This document shows positions 19,050-28,276 of a stretch of 64,000 bases of DNA, in pieces (within the stretch, counting starts at the first letter, position 1; each line of letters begins with the position of its first letter). The notes under the pieces were generated by a model. The model was not told where the DNA came from. It ran no database searches and saw only the letters and a list, made by a program, of their open reading frames with translations. Source of the stretch: Aeromonas australiensis (GTDB lineage Bacteria > Pseudomonadota > Gammaproteobacteria > Enterobacterales > Aeromonadaceae); contig NZ_CDDH01000014.1 of the NCBI RefSeq assembly GCF_000819725.1, positions 1 to 64,000 on the forward strand, read 5' to 3'. A program made the position numbers and the translations under genes.

Positions 19050-20108
19050 ATGTCGTTTCTTCTCACCCATCCCGCGCTGGCGCAGCTGTTCGAGCGGCTG
19101 CTGCCCGATTACCGGATCATGGCGCCCGCGGCCGAATATCGGGGCGGCCGCTTCTCCGACACCGACAACGTCACCTACCACAGCATCCGCCATCCGGCCG
19201 ATCTGGTGTGGCAGGAGAAGTCCCACTTCTCCCCGAAAGAGGTGGTGCTCCCCATCACCCAGACCCTGTTCCACTTCGACAATCTGGCGCTGCGCGAATC
19301 AAAGGTGGAGGCCAAGCCCACCCTGTTGTTCTTGCGCAGCTGCGATATCCACGCTCTGCGCAGGCTGGATCAGGTCTACCTGAAAAATGGCCAGAACAGC
19401 GACGTCTACTACGCCCGGCTACGCAGCAAGCTCAAGCTGGTGCTGCTGGAGTGCCGCGAGAGCTTCGAGAACTGCTTCTGCGTCTCCATGGGCAGCAACA
19501 AGACCCAGGACTACGCCGCCGCCATTCGTCTGAGCGATGAGGGTGCCCGCATCGAGGTGAAGGATCCCGAGCTGCTCGGCTACTTTGCCGAACTGGGTGA
19601 ATCCGATGACTTCACCCCGGAGTTTGTCCAGAGCAACCCGGTCAAGGTACGCACCCCGGACAGCGTCTGTGACGACCCCCAGCGGATCCGCCAGATCCTC
19701 ACCGCCCATCCGGTCTGGGCCGAGTACGACAGCCGCTGCATCGGCTGCGGACGCTGCACCACCTCCTGTCCCACCTGCAGCTGCTACAGCGTGCACGACC
19801 TCACCTATGCGGAGAACCCCAAGCAGGGTGAACGCCGTCGCCAATGGGCCAGCTGCATGGTGGATGGCTTCAGCGACATGGCCGGTGGCCACGGTTTTCG
19901 CGCCAAACATGGCGAGCGCCTGCGTTATCGCGCCCTGCACAAGGTCAACGACTACAAGGCCCGTCAGGGGGAGGAGCACATGTGCGTCGGCTGTGGCCGC
20001 TGCGACGATCGCTGCCCTCACTACATCTCCTTTAGCAACATCATCAACAAGATGACCGATGTGGTCGAACAGACCATCGCAGCCGACAACGCGCAGGGGG
20101 CGAACTGA
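19050..20108 (+). CDS. asrA: AsrA, anaerobic sulfite reductase iron-sulfur subunit A
   Basis: Electron-transfer subunit of the NADH-dependent dissimilatory-type sulfite reductase AsrABC, making sulfide under anaerobiosis. 352 aa with two C-terminal [4Fe-4S] ferredoxin clusters, [16 protein letters not shown] and [12 protein letters not shown]; the N-terminal half has the AsrA motif [17 protein letters not shown] behind AAGGTG. The stop is one base before the asrB ATG, so translation is coupled. The 200-bp leader has only a weak FNR-like sequence. Confidence 0.93.
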   Translation: MSFLLTHPALAQLFERLLPDYRIMAPAAEYRGGRFSDTDNVTYHSIRHPADLVWQEKSHFSPKEVVLPITQTLFHFDNLALRESKVEAKPTLLFLRSCDIHALRRLDQVYLKNGQNSDVYYARLRSKLKLVLLECRESFENCFCVSMGSNKTQDYAAAIRLSDEGARIEVKDPELLGYFAELGESDDFTPEFVQSNPVKVRTPDSVCDDPQRIRQILTAHPVWAEYDSRCIGCGRCTTSCPTCSCYSVHDLTYAENPKQGERRRQWASCMVDGFSDMAGGHGFRAKHGERLRYRALHKVNDYKARQGEEHMCVGCGRCDDRCPHYISFSNIINKMTDVVEQTIAADNAQGAN

Positions 20109-20109
20109 T

Positions 20110-20949
20110 ATGTGCCAGTGCCAGCAAACCGCAACAGCAGAACAACAGCAGGAAGCAGTCGAAAACCGCCTGCTGCCCAAGGCCTACACCATTCTGGCCA
20201 TCGAGCGTCACACCGAGCTGGAGTGGAACTTTCGGGTCTCCCGCGACTTTGATGTCCACTACGGCCAGTTTGTGGAGATCTCCCTGCCCACCGTGGGCGA
20301 GGCGCCCATCTCGGTCTCCGACTATGGCGATGGCTATGTGGATCTGTTGATCCGCAAGGTCGGCAAGGTGACCGATGCGCTGTTTGCCCTCGATGTGGGC
20401 GACAAGGTGTGGATGCGCGGCGTCCACGGTAACGGCTATCCGCTGGAGACCTACCGCAACCAGCACCTCATCGTGGTGGCGGGCGGCACCGGCGTCGCGC
20501 CGGTCAAGGGGCTGCTGCGCCGCTTCAGCAAACATCCGGAAGAGGTGAAGTCCCTCGACATGATCCTCGGCTTCAAGAACGAGCAGGCGGTGCTCTATCG
20601 CCACGAGATGCCGCTCTGGGCCGAGCAGCAGAACCTCATCGTCACCCTGGACGAGGGCAAGGAGAGCGAGCAGTTTCGCATCGGCCGGGTCACCGACTAC
20701 ATCGACCAGCTGGATCTCGCTGACAAGGAGGATATCCAAGTGATCGTGGTCGGCCCCCCCATCATGATCCGCTTCGTGGTGCTCGCCTTCCTCGAGCGGG
20801 GCATCCCCAAGGATCGCATCTGGGTCGACTACGAACGCCGCATGGCCTGCGCCGTGGGCAAATGTGGCCACTGCCGGATGGGCGACACCTATATCTGCGT
20901 GGATGGACCGGTCTTTCGTTTTGACCAGGCCCAGCATCTGATCGACTGA
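20110..20949 (+). CDS. asrB: AsrB, anaerobic sulfite reductase flavin/NAD subunit
   Basis: FAD- and NADH-binding subunit feeding electrons to AsrA and AsrC. The start [14 protein letters not shown] at 20110 gives 279 aa; the frame is open further upstream inside asrA. Ferredoxin-NADP reductase fold: FAD site around [13 protein letters not shown] site [16 protein letters not shown], and a C-terminal [2Fe-2S] motif with cysteines in [17 protein letters not shown] and YICVDGPVF. Sits between asrA and asrC with 1- and 11-bp gaps. Confidence 0.93.
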   Translation: MCQCQQTATAEQQQEAVENRLLPKAYTILAIERHTELEWNFRVSRDFDVHYGQFVEISLPTVGEAPISVSDYGDGYVDLLIRKVGKVTDALFALDVGDKVWMRGVHGNGYPLETYRNQHLIVVAGGTGVAPVKGLLRRFSKHPEEVKSLDMILGFKNEQAVLYRHEMPLWAEQQNLIVTLDEGKESEQFRIGRVTDYIDQLDLADKEDIQVIVVGPPIMIRFVVLAFLERGIPKDRIWVDYERRMACAVGKCGHCRMGDTYICVDGPVFRFDQAQHLID

Positions 20950-20960
20950 GGGAGCACACC

Positions 20961-21971
20961 ATGAGTCTCGATATCGACATCATCAAGGCCCGCGCCAAGA
21001 ACGAATACCGCCTCTCCAAGGTGCGCGGCGAAGCGATGATCAGCGTACGCATTCCCGGCGGGATCATGCCCGCCCACCTGCTGGCGGTGGCCCAACAGAT
21101 CGCCGAACAGTACGGCAACGGCCTGATCCACCTCACCACCCGCCAGAAGCTGGCGATGCCCGGCATCAAGTATCAGGACATGGACAAGGTCAACGCCGCC
21201 CTCGAGCCCTTTATCAAGGAGATCGAGGTGGAGACCTGCGGCATCGAGGTAGAGGACACCACAGCCGGTTACCAGACCATCGGCGGGCGCAATATCGTCG
21301 CCTGTCAGGGCAACACCATCTGCCAGAAGGGCAATATCGACTGCACCGGGCTGGCCCAGCGGATGGAGAAACACCTCTACCCCAACCCCTATCACCTCAA
21401 GATGGTGATCGCCGGCTGTCCCAACGACTGCGCCAAGGCCAACATGGCCGACTTCGGCATCCTCGGCATCGCCAAGATCCACTTCAATGCCGAGCGCTGC
21501 ATCGGCTGCGGCGCCTGCGTCAAGGCATGCAGCCACCACGCGGTGGATTGCCTCGCCATCAAGCATGGCAAGGCGGTCAAAGAGGAGAGCAAGTGCATCG
21601 GCTGTGGCGAGTGCGTGCTGGCCTGCCCGACCCTGGCCTGGCAGCGGGATCCCAAGCAGCTCTACATGGTCAAGCTGGGGGGGCGCACCAGCAAGAAGAC
21701 CCCTCGTACCGGCAAGCTGTTCCTCAACTGGGTGACCGAAGAGGTGCTGCATGCGGTGATCAAGAACCTGTTCGAGTTCGAGGCCGAGATGCTGGATGGC
21801 AAACCCATCTACCTGCACATGGGTCACCTTATCGACCGGGCCGGTTATCACAAGTTCAAGGAGCGGGTGCTGCGCGGCGTCACCCTCAACCCGGAAGCCA
21901 TGGTCGCTGACCGCATCTTCTGGGCCGAAGATCAGTACGTCGCCAACATGCACGTCAAAGCGGTGCAATAG
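20961..21971 (+). CDS. asrC: AsrC, siroheme-containing anaerobic sulfite reductase subunit
   Basis: Catalytic subunit reducing sulfite to sulfide at a siroheme-[4Fe-4S] centre. 336 aa. The N-terminal sulfite/nitrite reductase ferredoxin-like half is followed by the coupled siroheme/cluster cysteines in NTICQKGNIDCTG and AGCPNDCAKANMADFG. Two ferredoxin clusters are inserted, CIGCGACVKACS and CIGCGECVLACP. ATG behind GGGAG. cysG, the siroheme synthase, follows after 197 bp on the same strand, fitting its cofactor need. Confidence 0.94.
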   Translation: MSLDIDIIKARAKNEYRLSKVRGEAMISVRIPGGIMPAHLLAVAQQIAEQYGNGLIHLTTRQKLAMPGIKYQDMDKVNAALEPFIKEIEVETCGIEVEDTTAGYQTIGGRNIVACQGNTICQKGNIDCTGLAQRMEKHLYPNPYHLKMVIAGCPNDCAKANMADFGILGIAKIHFNAERCIGCGACVKACSHHAVDCLAIKHGKAVKEESKCIGCGECVLACPTLAWQRDPKQLYMVKLGGRTSKKTPRTGKLFLNWVTEEVLHAVIKNLFEFEAEMLDGKPIYLHMGHLIDRAGYHKFKERVLRGVTLNPEAMVADRIFWAEDQYVANMHVKAVQ

Positions 21972-22041
21972 GAAAAACCTCGTTTGGGGAAGCGTGATCA
22001 AGTGGCCGACACCGGTGGGGATCTGTCGTTGGCCCGGGCGT

Positions 22042-22080
22042 AGATCACCCTTCCCCTTTTTTATTCCCGTCGGGTGATCT
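22042..22080. repeat. Perfect 9-bp inverted repeat between asrC and cysG
   Basis: AGATCACCC at 22042-22050 and GGGTGATCT at 22072-22080 are exact inverse complements separated by a 21-base pyrimidine-rich stretch. It could form a loose hairpin that ends asrABC transcription or be a protein-binding pair; no T tract follows it. Confidence 0.5.
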
Positions 22081-22168
22081 TTCCCCCGACCATCCGGGGT
22101 GCGCCACGGCGCGCCCTGCTATCTCGCCCGGCGCGGCATTGCGAGCGGGCCAGCATCCGGAGCCTGTT

Positions 22169-23548
22169 ATGGACTTTCTCCCTCTCTTCTGTCAGCTGCA
22201 AAACAAGCCGGTCCTGATCGTCGGCGGCGGTGAGGTGGCGGTGCGCAAGGCGCGCCTGCTGCTCGATGCCAAGGCGAAGATCACCATCAATGCCCCGCAC
22301 CTGGAACCCCAGCTGATGAGCTGGGCCGAGCAGGGTCGCCTGACCATCTGCGCCGCCGGCTTTCATCCCGAGCTGCTCGATGGCAAGTGGCTGGTGATCG
22401 CCGCCACCAATAATCCGGAGGTCAATCATCAGGTCTTTCACGAGGCGAACCTGCGCCAGATCTTCTGCAATGTGGTGGACACTCCGGCCCACTGCAGCGC
22501 CATCATGCCCGCCATCATCGACCGCTCGCCGCTGATGGTGGCCATCTCCAGCGCAGGCGCGGCACCGGTACTGAGCCGCCAGCTGCGGGAAAAACTTGAA
22601 GCGTTGCTACCGCAACACCTCGGCCAGCTCGCGGCGCTGGCGGGCAAGCTGCGCGAGCGGGTCAAACTCATTCCGGACAAACTGGCCCGCCGCCGCTTCT
22701 GGGAGCGGCTCTTTAGCCACGATCGACTCGCCCGCCAGCTGGCCCGCGGCCAACAACAGGCTGCCGAGCAGAGCGTTGCCGAGCTGCTCGATGAGCCGCT
22801 GCAGAGCAAGGGGAGCGTGACCCTGGTGGGGGCTGGCCCCGGCGATGCGGGGCTGCTTACCCTGAGCGGCTTGCAGCAGTTGCAACAGGCGGATGTGGTG
22901 GTCTATGACCGTCTGGTCTCACAGGAGGTATTGGCGCTTGTTCGCCGGGATGCCGAGCGGATCTTTGTTGGCAAGGAGGCGGGGCGCCACTGTGTGCCCC
23001 AGCAGGCGATCAACCAGCTGTTGCTGGAACAGGCGCTGCTGGGCAAACAGGTGGTCCGGCTCAAGGGGGGCGATCCCTTTATCTTTGGCCGGGGCGGCGA
23101 GGAGCTGGAGACCCTGGCCGAGGCGGGCATCCCCTTCTCGGTAGTACCGGGCATTACGGCAGCCTCAGGCTGCGCTGCCTACAGCGGCATTCCCCTCACC
23201 CACCGCGATCACGCCCAGCGGGTGCAGTTCATCACCGGTCATGACAAGGAGGGCAATATTGCCCAGGAGTGGTCGGCGCTGGCCGCCCCCCGCCAGACCC
23301 TGGTGTTCTACATGGGCCTGGCCCATGCTGCCCGCATTCAGGATGCGCTGCAAACCCACGGCATGCCCGCTCACACCCCGGTGGCGCTGGTGGAGCAAGG
23401 CACCCAGCTCAGTCAGCGGGTGGTGCGCGGCGAGCTGCAACAGCTGGCCGAACTGGCCCGTCAGGTGAAGAGCCCGAGTCTCATCATCATCGGCTCTGTG
23501 GTCACTCTGGCCGACCAGCTGGACTGGTATGGCAACGGCAAAAATTGA
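22169..23548 (+). CDS. cysG: CysG, siroheme synthase (trifunctional)
   Basis: Converts uroporphyrinogen III to siroheme: SAM methylation, NAD-dependent dehydrogenation, and ferrochelation. The start [13 protein letters not shown] at 22169 gives 459 aa, with GGAG upstream; the frame is open from 22139. The N-terminal half (1-210) has the NAD loop [16 protein letters not shown] and [13 protein letters not shown]. The C-terminal half (about 215-459) is the methyltransferase with [13 protein letters not shown] and [16 protein letters not shown]. It follows asrABC. A terminator comes immediately after. Confidence 0.95.
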   Translation: MDFLPLFCQLQNKPVLIVGGGEVAVRKARLLLDAKAKITINAPHLEPQLMSWAEQGRLTICAAGFHPELLDGKWLVIAATNNPEVNHQVFHEANLRQIFCNVVDTPAHCSAIMPAIIDRSPLMVAISSAGAAPVLSRQLREKLEALLPQHLGQLAALAGKLRERVKLIPDKLARRRFWERLFSHDRLARQLARGQQQAAEQSVAELLDEPLQSKGSVTLVGAGPGDAGLLTLSGLQQLQQADVVVYDRLVSQEVLALVRRDAERIFVGKEAGRHCVPQQAINQLLLEQALLGKQVVRLKGGDPFIFGRGGEELETLAEAGIPFSVVPGITAASGCAAYSGIPLTHRDHAQRVQFITGHDKEGNIAQEWSALAAPRQTLVFYMGLAHAARIQDALQTHGMPAHTPVALVEQGTQLSQRVVRGELQQLAELARQVKSPSLIIIGSVVTLADQLDWYGNGKN

Positions 23549-23560
23549 TCAATAAACGAG

Positions 23561-23589
23561 AAGGGCCGACAACCGGGTTGTCGGCCCTT
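23561..23589 (+). terminator. cysG terminator-like hairpin
   Basis: Perfect 13-bp stem AAGGGCCGACAAC-cgg-GTTGTCGGCCCTT, 12 bp after the cysG stop. The following sequence is GCGCAG rather than a T run, so it may be a strong RNA 3'-end structure rather than a classic intrinsic terminator. Confidence 0.7.
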
Positions 23590-23665
23590 GCGCAGCCAGC
23601 AGTTATCCACTTTATCCGTGACCCTGCCTGCGACGGCAGTTGTCGGCAAACATTGCCGTGGTTCG

Positions 23666-23983
23666 TCACACCAGCACGGCGGTACCACTGATGCTAACCA
23701 TCAGCATGCTGCCATTTTGCCCCACCACTTCGTAGTCGATATCGATACCGACCACCGCATTGGCGCCAAGGGCGGCGGCACGTGCTTTCAGCTCATCGAA
23801 GGCGATCTCGCGGGCGCGGGCCAGCTCTTTTTCATAGGCGCCGGAGCGGCCGCCGATGATGTCGCGGATCCCGGCAAAGAGATCCTTGAAAATGTTGGCG
23901 CCGAGAATGGCTTCGCCCACCACGATGCCGCGGTATTCACGAATGGTTTTGCCTTCCAGCGTGGGGGTTGTCGAGAGGATCAT
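23666..23983 (-). CDS. YbjQ-like (UPF0145) protein
   Basis: Small cytoplasmic protein of 105 aa from the UPF0145/YbjQ family (putative heavy-metal-binding fold, forming pentamers in known structures). Family blocks: [20 protein letters not shown], the [20 protein letters not shown] helix, and [17 protein letters not shown] at 23983 behind CAGGAG. Monocistronic, convergent with cysG. True function is not established, and no metal-binding cysteine is present. Confidence 0.85.
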   Translation of the reverse strand: MILSTTPTLEGKTIREYRGIVVGEAILGANIFKDLFAGIRDIIGGRSGAYEKELARAREIAFDELKARAAALGANAVVGIDIDYEVVGQNGSMLMVSISGTAVLV

Positions 23984-24155
23984 CTTGCACTCCTGTCAGT
24001 AGCAGAAGAGCTCAGACTACCCCAACTACCCGAAAATCCCAACCGGGTGGCAGCCAGCACCACGCTCCCCTTGTACATCGTTACGGCCAGATAAAAAAAC
24101 ACCGCGCACGGGGCACGGTGTTTGTTTCAGAGGGCCATAGCCAACGGCAACGCCG

Positions 24156-24938
24156 TTACGGATTGTAAGCGACCACAGAGCCACTGAGGCCGGTCATCTG
24201 TGCAATCCGCCCCTGCATCCCCTGCAGTTTGGCCTTGGAGACATCCGGTCCAATAAAGACCCGGTTGATCTGGCCCTGCACCGGGGTGCGCGGCGAGGTG
24301 TGGGCTGAGTAGCCCGCCGCCCGCAACTTGCTCACCAGCGCATTGACGCTGTCGACGTTCTTGAAGGCGCCAAGCTGGAGGATCCAGCTCCCCTGCGCCG
24401 GTGCCGCTGCAGGCGTGGTTGGCTGGGCCAGCTTGCTTTCAATCAGATCATCGAGGGATCTGATCTGTCCTGGCTGCGGTTTGGTCGGTGCAGGGGTTTT
24501 GCTAACTTCAACCGGTTTGGCCGCTACGGGCTTGGGTGCTGGCTTTGGCGGCTCGACCGGTTTTTTAGCCACCACTTCCGGCTTGGGTTGGGCATTCTGT
24601 TGCGGCTGGACCGGCGCCGGTGCGGCAGGGGTTGTCGCCGGCTGCGCGCCATTGTCCTGACCGGCAAGGGTCATGGGATCAGCCACCTCTTCCACTTGCC
24701 ACTGCTGGGCCGCAGAGGCCTGTTGCTGGCTGGCCAGATGATCGGCTGGCAGGCTGCTGGCGGCAGAGACCTGCAGCGCCGGTTTGGCAGGCTCCAGCTC
24801 GGGGCGCAGCGGGATCTTGGCAAAGGCTTCCTCCTTTTGTGCCAGCTTGTGACCATCCAGCAAGTCCGGCAGGAAAATCACAACCAGGGCCACCAGGATG
24901 ACGGTGCCCACCAGACGGTTTTGAAACTTAGAGGCCAA
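24156..24938 (-). CDS. dedD: DedD, SPOR-domain cell-division protein
   Basis: Septal-ring protein that binds glycan strands lacking stem peptides through its SPOR domain. 260 aa: N-terminal membrane anchor (RLVGTVILVALVVIFLPDLL), a long Pro/Ala/Lys-rich linker (about residues 60-175), and a C-terminal SPOR domain starting SWILQLGAFKNVDSVNALVS. The start is TTG at 24938 with AGGA upstream, an uncommon start codon. It lies downstream of folC on the same strand, the E. coli order accD-folC-dedD. Confidence 0.92.
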   Translation of the reverse strand: MASKFQNRLVGTVILVALVVIFLPDLLDGHKLAQKEEAFAKIPLRPELEPAKPALQVSAASSLPADHLASQQQASAAQQWQVEEVADPMTLAGQDNGAQPATTPAAPAPVQPQQNAQPKPEVVAKKPVEPPKPAPKPVAAKPVEVSKTPAPTKPQPGQIRSLDDLIESKLAQPTTPAAAPAQGSWILQLGAFKNVDSVNALVSKLRAAGYSAHTSPRTPVQGQINRVFIGPDVSKAKLQGMQGRIAQMTGLSGSVVAYNP

Positions 24939-25021
24939 GTTAAATCCTACCTTTAACGTAACTCAATATGGGATTGGGCTCCCCGCCCGAGGGTTAGAGG
25001 GTTAGGGAGCCAGGGTGTGGC

Positions 25022-26281
25022 CTAGCTGGCGACACCCGCCAGAATGTCGGCGACAGTGTAAAACGAACCAAACACAATGACCATATCGTCCGGACTCGAT
25101 GCGGCCAACGCTGCCTGATAAGCGGCGCTGACATCATCAAACGCCCTGGCCGGCCCCTTGCCCTCCCCCAATGCCGCAGCCAGTTGCGCAGCGGTGGCGG
25201 CGCGCGGGCCGGTGAGGCTGGCCAGATACCATTCGCCAATCAGGCCATCGAGTTCGGCAAGAGAGCCCGCCATGTCCTTGTCTTTGAGCATGCCGACCAC
25301 GGCGCGGCGCACACCCGCGCTGGGCATTTTGCGCAACTGAGCAGCCAGATAGGCTGCCGAATGGGGATTGTGGGCCACATCGACGATCACCAGCGGTGCG
25401 CTTTGCAGCTGCTGCATCCGGCCAGCCAGCCGGGCATTGGCCAGCCCGTCGCGGATAGCAGACTCCGGCAGCGGCAAGCCGAGGGACTCCAGCGCCGCCA
25501 GCACAGTCACCGCATTCATCAGCGGCAGCGCCGGTTTTGGCAGATCCCGCCACTGGTTGAGGCCGTGATAATCCCAACCGCTCTCGTACTCATCGCCACG
25601 AAAATCGATACCCACCTGACGCAGGTTGGCGCCAAGACGCTGTGCTTCGCTCGTGATTGTCGCTGGCGGATTGGGCTCGCCGCTGATGGCAGGTTTGCCG
25701 GAGCGATAGACCCCAGCCTTCTCCACCGCCACGGCTTCGCGGGTATCCCCCAGCCAGTCGCAGTGATCGAGGGCAATGGAGGTGATCATCGCCACATCTG
25801 ACTCCACCACATTGGTGGCGTCAAGCCGACCGCCCAGCCCCACTTCCAGCAGCAGCACATCCGGCGCGGCGCGGCGAAACAGCCACAGCCCAGCCAGGGT
25901 GGCGAACTCGAAGAAAGTAAGGGCTATCTCGCCGCGGGCGGCTTCCACCTCGGCAAAGGCGGCGCAGTGAGCGTCATCAGGCAGCTCTTGGCCATTGATC
26001 CGCACCCGCTCGGTAAAGCGCAGCAAATGCGGGGAGGAGTAGACGCCAACCTGATAGCCTGCGGCCATCAGAATACTGGCCGCCATGGCGCAGCTGGAGC
26101 CCTTGCCATTGGTGCCCGCCACTGTAATCACCTTGAACGGTAGCTGGGTAAGCCCCATGCGCCGGGCGACAGCACCGACCCGATCCAGCCCCATGTCGAT
26201 ATTGACCGGATGGATCTGTTCCAAATAAGAAAGCCAGTCGACAAGCGACCGGCTTTGGGATTGTTGCATGTTTGAACTCAT
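25022..26281 (-). CDS. folC: FolC, dihydrofolate synthase / folylpolyglutamate synthase
   Basis: Adds glutamate to dihydropteroate and extends folate polyglutamate tails. The ATP-binding loop TVAGTNGKGSSCA is near the N terminus, with later Mur-ligase-family blocks LLEVGLGGRLDATNVV and IVDVAHNPHSAAYLA. I take the ATG at 26281 (419 aa), two bases past the accD stop; a GTG overlapping that stop at 26287 and an ATG at 26272 are alternatives. Tight coupling to accD is evident. Confidence 0.93.
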   Translation of the reverse strand: MSSNMQQSQSRSLVDWLSYLEQIHPVNIDMGLDRVGAVARRMGLTQLPFKVITVAGTNGKGSSCAMAASILMAAGYQVGVYSSPHLLRFTERVRINGQELPDDAHCAAFAEVEAARGEIALTFFEFATLAGLWLFRRAAPDVLLLEVGLGGRLDATNVVESDVAMITSIALDHCDWLGDTREAVAVEKAGVYRSGKPAISGEPNPPATITSEAQRLGANLRQVGIDFRGDEYESGWDYHGLNQWRDLPKPALPLMNAVTVLAALESLGLPLPESAIRDGLANARLAGRMQQLQSAPLVIVDVAHNPHSAAYLAAQLRKMPSAGVRRAVVGMLKDKDMAGSLAELDGLIGEWYLASLTGPRAATAAQLAAALGEGKGPARAFDDVSAAYQAALAASSPDDMVIVFGSFYTVADILAGVAS

Positions 26282-26283
26282 CT

Positions 26284-27147
26284 TCACTCTTCGATGACGT
26301 GAGTATTCAGCATTTTGGCGAGCAGGCTGGCCAGACGGTTACGCATTTCACGGCGATCGATGATGATATCGATGGCACCCTTTTCCAGCAGGAACTCGGA
26401 GCGCTGGAAGCCTTCCGGCAGTTTCTCGCGCACGGTCTGCTCGATAACGCGCGGGCCGGCAAAGCCGATCAGCGCCTTGGGCTCGCCTACGTTGATATCG
26501 CCCAGCATCGCCAAACTAGCGGAAACACCGCCAAGAGTCGGGTCTGTCAGCACCGAGATATAGGGCAGACCCGCCTTGGAGAGTTTGTCCAACGCCGCAC
26601 TGGTTTTGGCCATCTGCATCAGGGAGAAGAGTGACTCCTGCATGCGGGCGCCACCGGAGGTGGAGAAGCAGACCAGACCTCGGCCTTCCTTGATGCACTC
26701 CTCGACGGCGCGCACAAAGCGGGCGCCAACCACGGATCCCATGGAACCACCGATAAAGGAGAATTCGAACGAACAGGCGACAACCGGTACCCCTTTGAGG
26801 GTCCCTTTCATCACCACCAGCGCATCTTTCTCACCGCTCTCTTTCTGGGCGGCAGACAAACGATCCTTGTAGCGCTTGGCATCCTTGAATTTCAGTACAT
26901 CTTGCGGCTCCAGCTCGGCACCGAGCTCGGTACGTCCCTGCTCGTCGAGAAATCGTTCGAGACGGGCACGGGCGCTGATGCGCATATGATGATCACACTT
27001 GGGGCACACTTCGAGGTTGCGCTCCAACTCTGCCCGGTAGAGCACCTGTTCACAAGCACTGCACTTGGTCCACACCCCTTCCGGAATGTTGTGACGACGA
27101 GGCGCAGTGATCTTGCTCTTGGGAAGAATCTTCTCAAGCCAGCTCAT
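26284..27147 (-). CDS. accD: AccD, acetyl-CoA carboxylase carboxyltransferase beta subunit
   Basis: Beta subunit of the carboxyltransferase that transfers CO2 from biotin to acetyl-CoA, forming malonyl-CoA. The start [16 protein letters not shown] at 27147 (287 aa) has AAGGA; the frame extends 10 codons upstream. The zinc ribbon is formed by CSACEQ and CPKCDHH. Crotonase-fold blocks include [18 protein letters not shown] and [18 protein letters not shown]. It sits between truA and folC; dedA, found here in E. coli, is absent. Confidence 0.95.
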   Translation of the reverse strand: MSWLEKILPKSKITAPRRHNIPEGVWTKCSACEQVLYRAELERNLEVCPKCDHHMRISARARLERFLDEQGRTELGAELEPQDVLKFKDAKRYKDRLSAAQKESGEKDALVVMKGTLKGVPVVACSFEFSFIGGSMGSVVGARFVRAVEECIKEGRGLVCFSTSGGARMQESLFSLMQMAKTSAALDKLSKAGLPYISVLTDPTLGGVSASLAMLGDINVGEPKALIGFAGPRVIEQTVREKLPEGFQRSEFLLEKGAIDIIIDRREMRNRLASLLAKMLNTHVIEE

Positions 27148-27266
27148 GGAATTCCTTAATGCTTTTGTGCCTGACAATACGCATCGAGCCTAGGTTGTTC
27201 AAGGACTTACCTGCTCGATGGCAACAAATGACGGGTCATTAAACCACAATTTTTCGGGCGCAGTTA

Positions 27267-28076
27267 CTAAAAACTGGTCGTACCCGGTGCCGAGTCCGGC
27301 AGCCACAGCGGGCCGAGCGGCAACTGCGGCAGAGCAAACTCGGCCGGGTAATCCACATCCACCAGATAGAGGCCACCGGCCTTGGCGGTCGGCCCGGCCA
27401 GATTACGATCCCGGGCGGCCAGCACCTCGGCAATCCACTCCACCGGTTTAAGCCCCTGCCCCACCAGCAGCAGGGAGCCGGTGATGTTGCGCACCATGTG
27501 GTGCAGGAAGGCGTTGGCCTTGATGTCGAGCACGATGTAGGGGCCGGAGCGGCTGACGCACAGGTGGGTCACATTGCGCCACGGGGTGTTGGATTGGCAG
27601 GCGACCGCCCGGAAGGTGCTGAAGTCGTGCTCCCCCAGCAGGCTCTGGCCCGCCTGGTGCATCAGTTCGGCATCGATGGTCTCATGGTAGTGACTGACGC
27701 CACTGCCGAGGATCGCTGGCCGGAAGTTGTGGTTGTAGATGACATAACGGTAGCGCCGTGCTGTGGCGCTGAAACGGGCATGAAACGTCTCATCCACCTC
27801 CTTGACCCAGCGCACCGCGATATCTGGTGGCAGATTGGAGTTGAGTCCCAGGGTCCAGGCACCTTCGGCACGATTCGCCTCGGTATCGAAGTGGATCACC
27901 TGGCCTGTGCCATGAACACCGGCATCGGTACGTCCGGCACACTGGATGGAGACAGGGTGGTTGGCGATCCGGCTGATGGCCTTCTCCAACTCCTCCTGCA
28001 CGCTGATCACTTCACGCTGACGCTGCCAGCCGAAATACCGGCTGCCGTCATATTCAATACCTAGAGCAATTCGCAT
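27267..28076 (-). CDS. truA: TruA, tRNA pseudouridine(38-40) synthase
   Basis: Isomerises U38-U40 in the anticodon stem of many tRNAs. 269 aa, about the E. coli length. The catalytic Asp is in [20 protein letters not shown]; other family blocks are [14 protein letters not shown] and [17 protein letters not shown] at 28076 with a weak ribosome site. It lies between fimV (200 bp upstream, behind a terminator) and accD, in the conserved pdxB-asd-truA-accD-folC neighbourhood. Confidence 0.95.
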   Translation of the reverse strand: MRIALGIEYDGSRYFGWQRQREVISVQEELEKAISRIANHPVSIQCAGRTDAGVHGTGQVIHFDTEANRAEGAWTLGLNSNLPPDIAVRWVKEVDETFHARFSATARRYRYVIYNHNFRPAILGSGVSHYHETIDAELMHQAGQSLLGEHDFSTFRAVACQSNTPWRNVTHLCVSRSGPYIVLDIKANAFLHHMVRNITGSLLLVGQGLKPVEWIAEVLAARDRNLAGPTAKAGGLYLVDVDYPAEFALPQLPLGPLWLPDSAPGTTSF

Positions 28077-28222
28077 GGATAAACTTGTCTTGTTGTGAAA
28101 CGCAGTGAAAGAAACGGGGCGGATTATACGCGCTCAGCCCGCAAAGTCCCACCACGCGCGCAATTGGCCTCTATTATGGGCCTGCGCGGCCATGCTCACC
28201 CCATCGCCAATCGCCAAAAGAA

Positions 28223-28246
28223 GAGGGCAGCCTGCTGGCTGCCCTC
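28223..28246 (-). terminator. fimV terminator
   Basis: Stem GAGGGCAGC-cagcag-GCTGCCCTC on the minus strand, followed there by TTCTTTT, about 30 bp after the fimV stop. It separates fimV from truA. Confidence 0.75.
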
Positions 28247-28276
28247 ATTCTTGCTGCTCCCGTCATGGGAAATCAT

